A stretch of 8,839 bases of DNA, taken from contig DHLU01000152.1 in the NCBI GenBank assembly GCA_002405435.1, forward strand, positions 1 through 8,839, given 5' to 3'. Below the pieces are notes generated by a model that had not been told where the DNA came from, searched no databases, and worked only from the letters and a program-made list of their open reading frames with translations. Numbering within the stretch: position 1 is the first letter of the stretch; every line of letters starts with the position of its first letter. The stretch is from Flavobacteriales bacterium UBA4660 (GTDB lineage: Bacteria > Bacteroidota > Bacteroidia > Flavobacteriales_D > Sanyastnellaceae). Shown piece after piece: positions 5,810-8,839 of the stretch. The position numbers and the translations under genes were made by a program.

Positions 5810-6568
5810 CTATGGCAGTAACTGGAGGTCAAGTTCCCATTTGGACACCCCGGTAACAAAACCCGCTCCGCCCTCTACGTTATCGGGCCCTGCCGCCAGC
5901 AGGTTGCGCGCGCCGGAAGGCAGGTAGAAAAACACCTGTTCGTAGGCCTTGTCTATGGTGTAAATGGTCAGCCGGTGCTGGCCGTAGTACTGAAAAAAGT
6001 CGCACTTAAGGGATACAAAACTCTGCAGAAAGGGGTCGCGGTAGAAGGTGGCAAATTTGCCGGTTTCTTCAAAAGGCAAGGCCACCGGCTCCTCTTCCAG
6101 GCAGGCAAGTGTCACCAGAAAAGAATGCCCCGGGATCGCCTGCCAGTTGATCAGAAAAGCTACTTCGCCCGGATTTTCAGGGTCAACGGTAAAAGTGTTG
6201 CCGCTGATGAGTCCCGGCACGATGGCTGGCGGCATCACGGCCTCAGCCGTTAGGGTCGCATCGGGGGTAACCAGTTCGACCGGATAGCGCTGCCCGGCCG
6301 CGGGAATGAATGGAGCGGTTGGCAGCAAGCCCCCTTCAGCGGTGCTTTCAAAGGAGAATTGTTGCTGCAGCAAAGGGTCGCGCACGGTGGCTACCGGACC
6401 TACAGGCCAATCAGCTGCTGAGGCTGGGGGAAATGCCTCCCAGTACAAGGTGTCAAGCGGCTCACCGGCGACGAAAATTCCGTGAAAAACGACCGCATCC
6501 GGCGAAACATCCTGCGGAGAACAGGCGGTGAGCATCCATGACAATCCGATAATCCAGTACCTGCCCAT
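5810..6568 (-). CDS. DUF4249-type outer-membrane lipoprotein, partner of the TonB-dependent receptor
   Basis: The 252-residue protein starts with a lipoprotein signal peptide: hydrophobic residues 4-15 and lipobox LTAC with the modified Cys at position 16. The rest is a probable beta-rich extracytoplasmic domain with segments such as GQRYPVELVTPDATLTAEAVMP, which resembles the N-terminal beta-sandwich of DUF4249 proteins. These are typically encoded directly after a carboxypeptidase-like-domain TonB receptor, as here. The ATG overlaps the receptor stop by one base (TGATG), so the two are probably translationally coupled and made in fixed proportion. By analogy with other receptor/lipoprotein pairs it may help bind the imported substrate at the cell surface, but no substrate can be read from the sequence. 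The DUF4249 call rests on context, lipobox and general resemblance; a divergent unnamed lipoprotein is the alternative. Confidence 0.78.
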   Translation of the reverse strand: MGRYWIIGLSWMLTACSPQDVSPDAVVFHGIFVAGEPLDTLYWEAFPPASAADWPVGPVATVRDPLLQQQFSFESTAEGGLLPTAPFIPAAGQRYPVELVTPDATLTAEAVMPPAIVPGLISGNTFTVDPENPGEVAFLINWQAIPGHSFLVTLACLEEEPVALPFEETGKFATFYRDPFLQSFVSLKCDFFQYYGQHRLTIYTIDKAYEQVFFYLPSGARNLLAAGPDNVEGGAGFVTGVSKWELDLQLLP

Positions 6569-8839
6569 CAGAAGGAGATTGAAAAATTCAACGACGGCGC
6601 AAAACCCAGCATCCCGACGGCGCGGCTGCCGGCCGCAAATGAGGTTTCGTCTCCGGAGATAGCAAAGTACTGAAAATTCCGGATGTTGCTGCGGTCATAT
6701 ACGTTAAACAGATTCAGGGAAAGACTTCCCTCTGCCTTGTCAAGGCTGAAGCGGTAGGTGATGCTGATGTCGAGGCGGTGGTAGGCCGGCAGCCTGTCGC
6801 TGTTGATGCTTCCGAATACAGGAAGTACCTGCTCGTCCCCATTGAGCAGGGGAAGGGTGTACGTGCCCAACAGCGGCGTGAAGGGCTTACCGGATCCAAA
6901 GAACCACGCCGCACTGATGTCAACCCGGTCAAGTTTCACCTGGTAAATGAACTTGAGTTCTTGCCATTGCCCGGAAGACTCGGGTATTTCAGTGCGGGCT
7001 TCATCATTGAGCGAGAGAAATGAAAGTGATGTGGTGGAGGCCAGCCAGAAATGGTGCCGACCGAGGTCACGCTGCACCAGCAGGTCAAATCCGGCCGACT
7101 GGCCTGTGCCGGTAATCAACTGGTCGCCCATGCCCATGGCATTGACAAACCTCCTTTTCAGTCCCTGCGTGCGCCTGCCAAACAGTTCGCCGTCGAAGGT
7201 CCAGCCGCCATGACTCCAGTTGGCGCCCAAGCTCAGCTGGTTGCCGCGCATCACCGGAATGTCTTCTCCATCGCTGAGTTGCCAGTAATCGGGGTTGTTG
7301 AGGGCGAAATTCTGCGGTTGCAGGCGCTGCAAAAACTGGTGCGATGCATTGAAGGAAAGTTTCAGGTGCAGGCGGTTGTTGCTCAGGCTCTGTATCAGAT
7401 TCAACCGGGGATCGAGGTACGGAGCACCCGTTCTGCTGAAATGGGAGAGCCGCAGCCCTCCGGAAAATTCAAGTCCGAATGCCGATGCGGTGCTTATTTC
7501 CGTAAAGCCGGCTGCGAGCATGGCGCCGGAGGTGTCAACTTCTGCCAGCGTGTTGTGCCTCGATTCATACAGGCTGAGCTGCAAGCCGGAAAGCAGGTTG
7601 CACGGGCCGATGTAATAGTGGTGTGTGAATTTTCCTGAGAAATCCGAGAGCAGGTTTTCTTCCTCGCTTTTTGCCGAAGTGGTTGCGCCGGTCAGCAGGT
7701 CGCGGATGATGTCTTGCGAGAAGAGTTCGGAATTGAAAGCGGACCCCGCCAGCTGTATTTCACTGTGCACGCTGTCGGTCCAGTGGTGGTTCCAGCGCAG
7801 GGAAGCCCCCGTATTGCCCCATTGCGACTGGTCGCTGAAGATCACTTGTTGAGAGACTGCGTCGAGCGATTGAATAAAGTTCATATCGAGGCGGTCAACG
7901 CTGCGCATCAGGGTCAGGCTGATCCTGTCGCTTTCACCGGGGTAGAAGGTGAACTTGGCGTTGACATCAAAAAAGCCGAAGTTGGGGGCGCTTTCTCCTT
8001 CAAACACATCCACCTGGCCGGCATCAACTTCCGGAATGTTGGCGTTGTAAAGGCTGTTAAACAGCGACTGAAACAGCGGACTGAAGAGCGCATCGGTGTA
8101 GGCCCTCCTTGCAGCGATGAAATAGCTGCCTTTGGTTCCTATTGGCCCTTCGCTGCAGGCCGCTACTGTGAGCAGTCCGAGGTCTATCCGCGAACGGTTC
8201 TTTTTTCGGTTTCCGTCTCGGCTGACCATTTCCACCCAGCCGCCGGTAAATCCGCCTTCACTCAGCGGCGCATGGCCTTTGTGCACACGCACGGATTCGA
8301 CTACCAGGGGATTGAATGCGCTGTACAGCCCGAAAAAGTGATCGAGGTGGTACAGGGTAAAGCCGTCCATGGTCACGCGTGACTGGTCCGGTTCTGTTCC
8401 GCGCACCATCAGTCCTCCGCTGTTTTCTGTCGTGGCATCAACGCCGGGCAGCAATTGCGCTGCCTTCATCGCATCGGGCTCGCCAGCTGAACCGATTGAG
8501 CTCAGGTCGAGTGTGCTCACCTCCATTAGTCCGGCCTGTGCAGTTGATTGAATGAGCCCGGTCTGGTCACCGTAGACGATGGCCTGGGGCATGAGGCCGA
8601 AACTCCGGGAAATGAAAAGCGGTTCGCGGCTGTCAAAGGAGGCCGGGGTGAGTTTTTGTCGCAGCACCTGATAGCCCACATAGCTCACGATGAGTGTTGA
8701 TGTGTCTGAGGGTATGGAGCGCAGAAAAAATCTGCCCTCATCATCGGTGGTGGCGCCCATGGCAGTTCCCGACACGCGCACGGAGGCAAAGGCAATGGGC
8801 TCACGCGTGTCATAATCGCGCACACGGCTGCCAAAGGAA
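6568..8839 (-). CDS. TonB-dependent outer-membrane receptor with carboxypeptidase-like N-terminal domain (5' truncated by window edge)
   Basis: The frame is open to the right edge; the GTG at 8823 is an internal valine, since GSRVRDYDTREPIAFASV continues across it. From the first complete codon 756 residues are visible. They comprise a carboxypeptidase-D-like regulatory domain (about 1-80; EPIAFASVRVSGT, TTDDEGRFFL, VSYVGYQ), a plug (about 95-210; LLPGVDATTENSGGLMVRG, DGFTLYHLDHFFGLYSAFN, VESVRVHKGHAPLSEGGFTGG) and a 22-strand-type beta-barrel to the C-terminus, which ends in the outer-membrane signature FSISF. Such receptors import a bound ligand using energy from TonB-ExbBD. The signal peptide, and any STN signalling domain or TonB box, would lie beyond the edge. 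The pairing with a DUF4249 lipoprotein and a FecR regulator is characteristic of Bacteroidota. The ligand cannot be inferred. Confidence 0.93.
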   Translation of the reverse strand, partial: SFGSRVRDYDTREPIAFASVRVSGTAMGATTDDEGRFFLRSIPSDTSTLIVSYVGYQVLRQKLTPASFDSREPLFISRSFGLMPQAIVYGDQTGLIQSTAQAGLMEVSTLDLSSIGSAGEPDAMKAAQLLPGVDATTENSGGLMVRGTEPDQSRVTMDGFTLYHLDHFFGLYSAFNPLVVESVRVHKGHAPLSEGGFTGGWVEMVSRDGNRKKNRSRIDLGLLTVAACSEGPIGTKGSYFIAARRAYTDALFSPLFQSLFNSLYNANIPEVDAGQVDVFEGESAPNFGFFDVNAKFTFYPGESDRISLTLMRSVDRLDMNFIQSLDAVSQQVIFSDQSQWGNTGASLRWNHHWTDSVHSEIQLAGSAFNSELFSQDIIRDLLTGATTSAKSEEENLLSDFSGKFTHHYYIGPCNLLSGLQLSLYESRHNTLAEVDTSGAMLAAGFTEISTASAFGLEFSGGLRLSHFSRTGAPYLDPRLNLIQSLSNNRLHLKLSFNASHQFLQRLQPQNFALNNPDYWQLSDGEDIPVMRGNQLSLGANWSHGGWTFDGELFGRRTQGLKRRFVNAMGMGDQLITGTGQSAGFDLLVQRDLGRHHFWLASTTSLSFLSLNDEARTEIPESSGQWQELKFIYQVKLDRVDISAAWFFGSGKPFTPLLGTYTLPLLNGDEQVLPVFGSINSDRLPAYHRLDISITYRFSLDKAEGSLSLNLFNVYDRSNIRNFQYFAISGDETSFAAGSRAVGMLGFAPSLNFSISF

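Noticed and set aside
7051..8382. Two long plus-strand open frames (195 and 222 codons) opposite the TonB receptor
   Set aside because: They are antisense shadows of a clear beta-barrel gene, with no domain and no promoter-like start.
8821..8823. GTG as the start codon of the TonB-dependent receptor
   Set aside because: The frame stays open to the window edge and the residues before it (GSR) continue the carboxypeptidase-like domain; the real start and signal peptide lie outside the window.

Overview
This looks like an ordinary chromosomal stretch of a Bacteroidota bacterium of moderately high G+C (low to mid 50s % by eye). Four signs point there: a secreted pappalysin-type metalloprotease with a type IX secretion (T9SS) C-terminal sorting domain; a TonB-dependent receptor / DUF4249 lipoprotein / FecR-DUF4974 cluster; a long Bacteroidota-type QueA; and promoter-like boxes of the TAnnTTTG class. 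I cannot name a genus.

Left half, plus strand. The window opens in the 3' end of an alanine dehydrogenase gene (ald, 1-238). After a weak terminator-like hairpin comes a 693-residue M43 metalloprotease with signal peptide, zinc site, PKD domain, jelly-roll-like domain and T9SS tail (377-2458). A DUF4256-family protein of unknown function (2539-3105) and a 61-residue two-helix membrane protein (3282-3467) follow. These four genes share a strand but are separated by gaps of 80-176 nt with possible terminators, so they are probably separate transcription units.

Right half, minus strand. queA (3470-4657) makes epoxyqueuosine on tRNA; its stop codon lies 2 nt from that of the small membrane protein. 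Upstream of queA is a 220-nt intergenic stretch (4658-4877). It holds a strong terminator, a perfect 15-bp palindrome inside a promoter-like element, and a G+C-rich block that can fold as a compact H-type pseudoknot on the minus-strand RNA. Beyond it lies an envelope cluster transcribed in the order TonB-dependent receptor (cut by the right edge), DUF4249 lipoprotein (start overlaps the receptor stop by 1 nt), then a FecR-type anti-sigma regulator. The receptor and lipoprotein probably form one outer-membrane uptake system. The regulator comes last instead of first, and no ECF sigma factor is visible.

I found no mobile element, CRISPR array, tRNA, rRNA or defence system. The signals most worth a second look are the fecR-queA intergenic region and the unusual placement and short cytoplasmic part of FecR.
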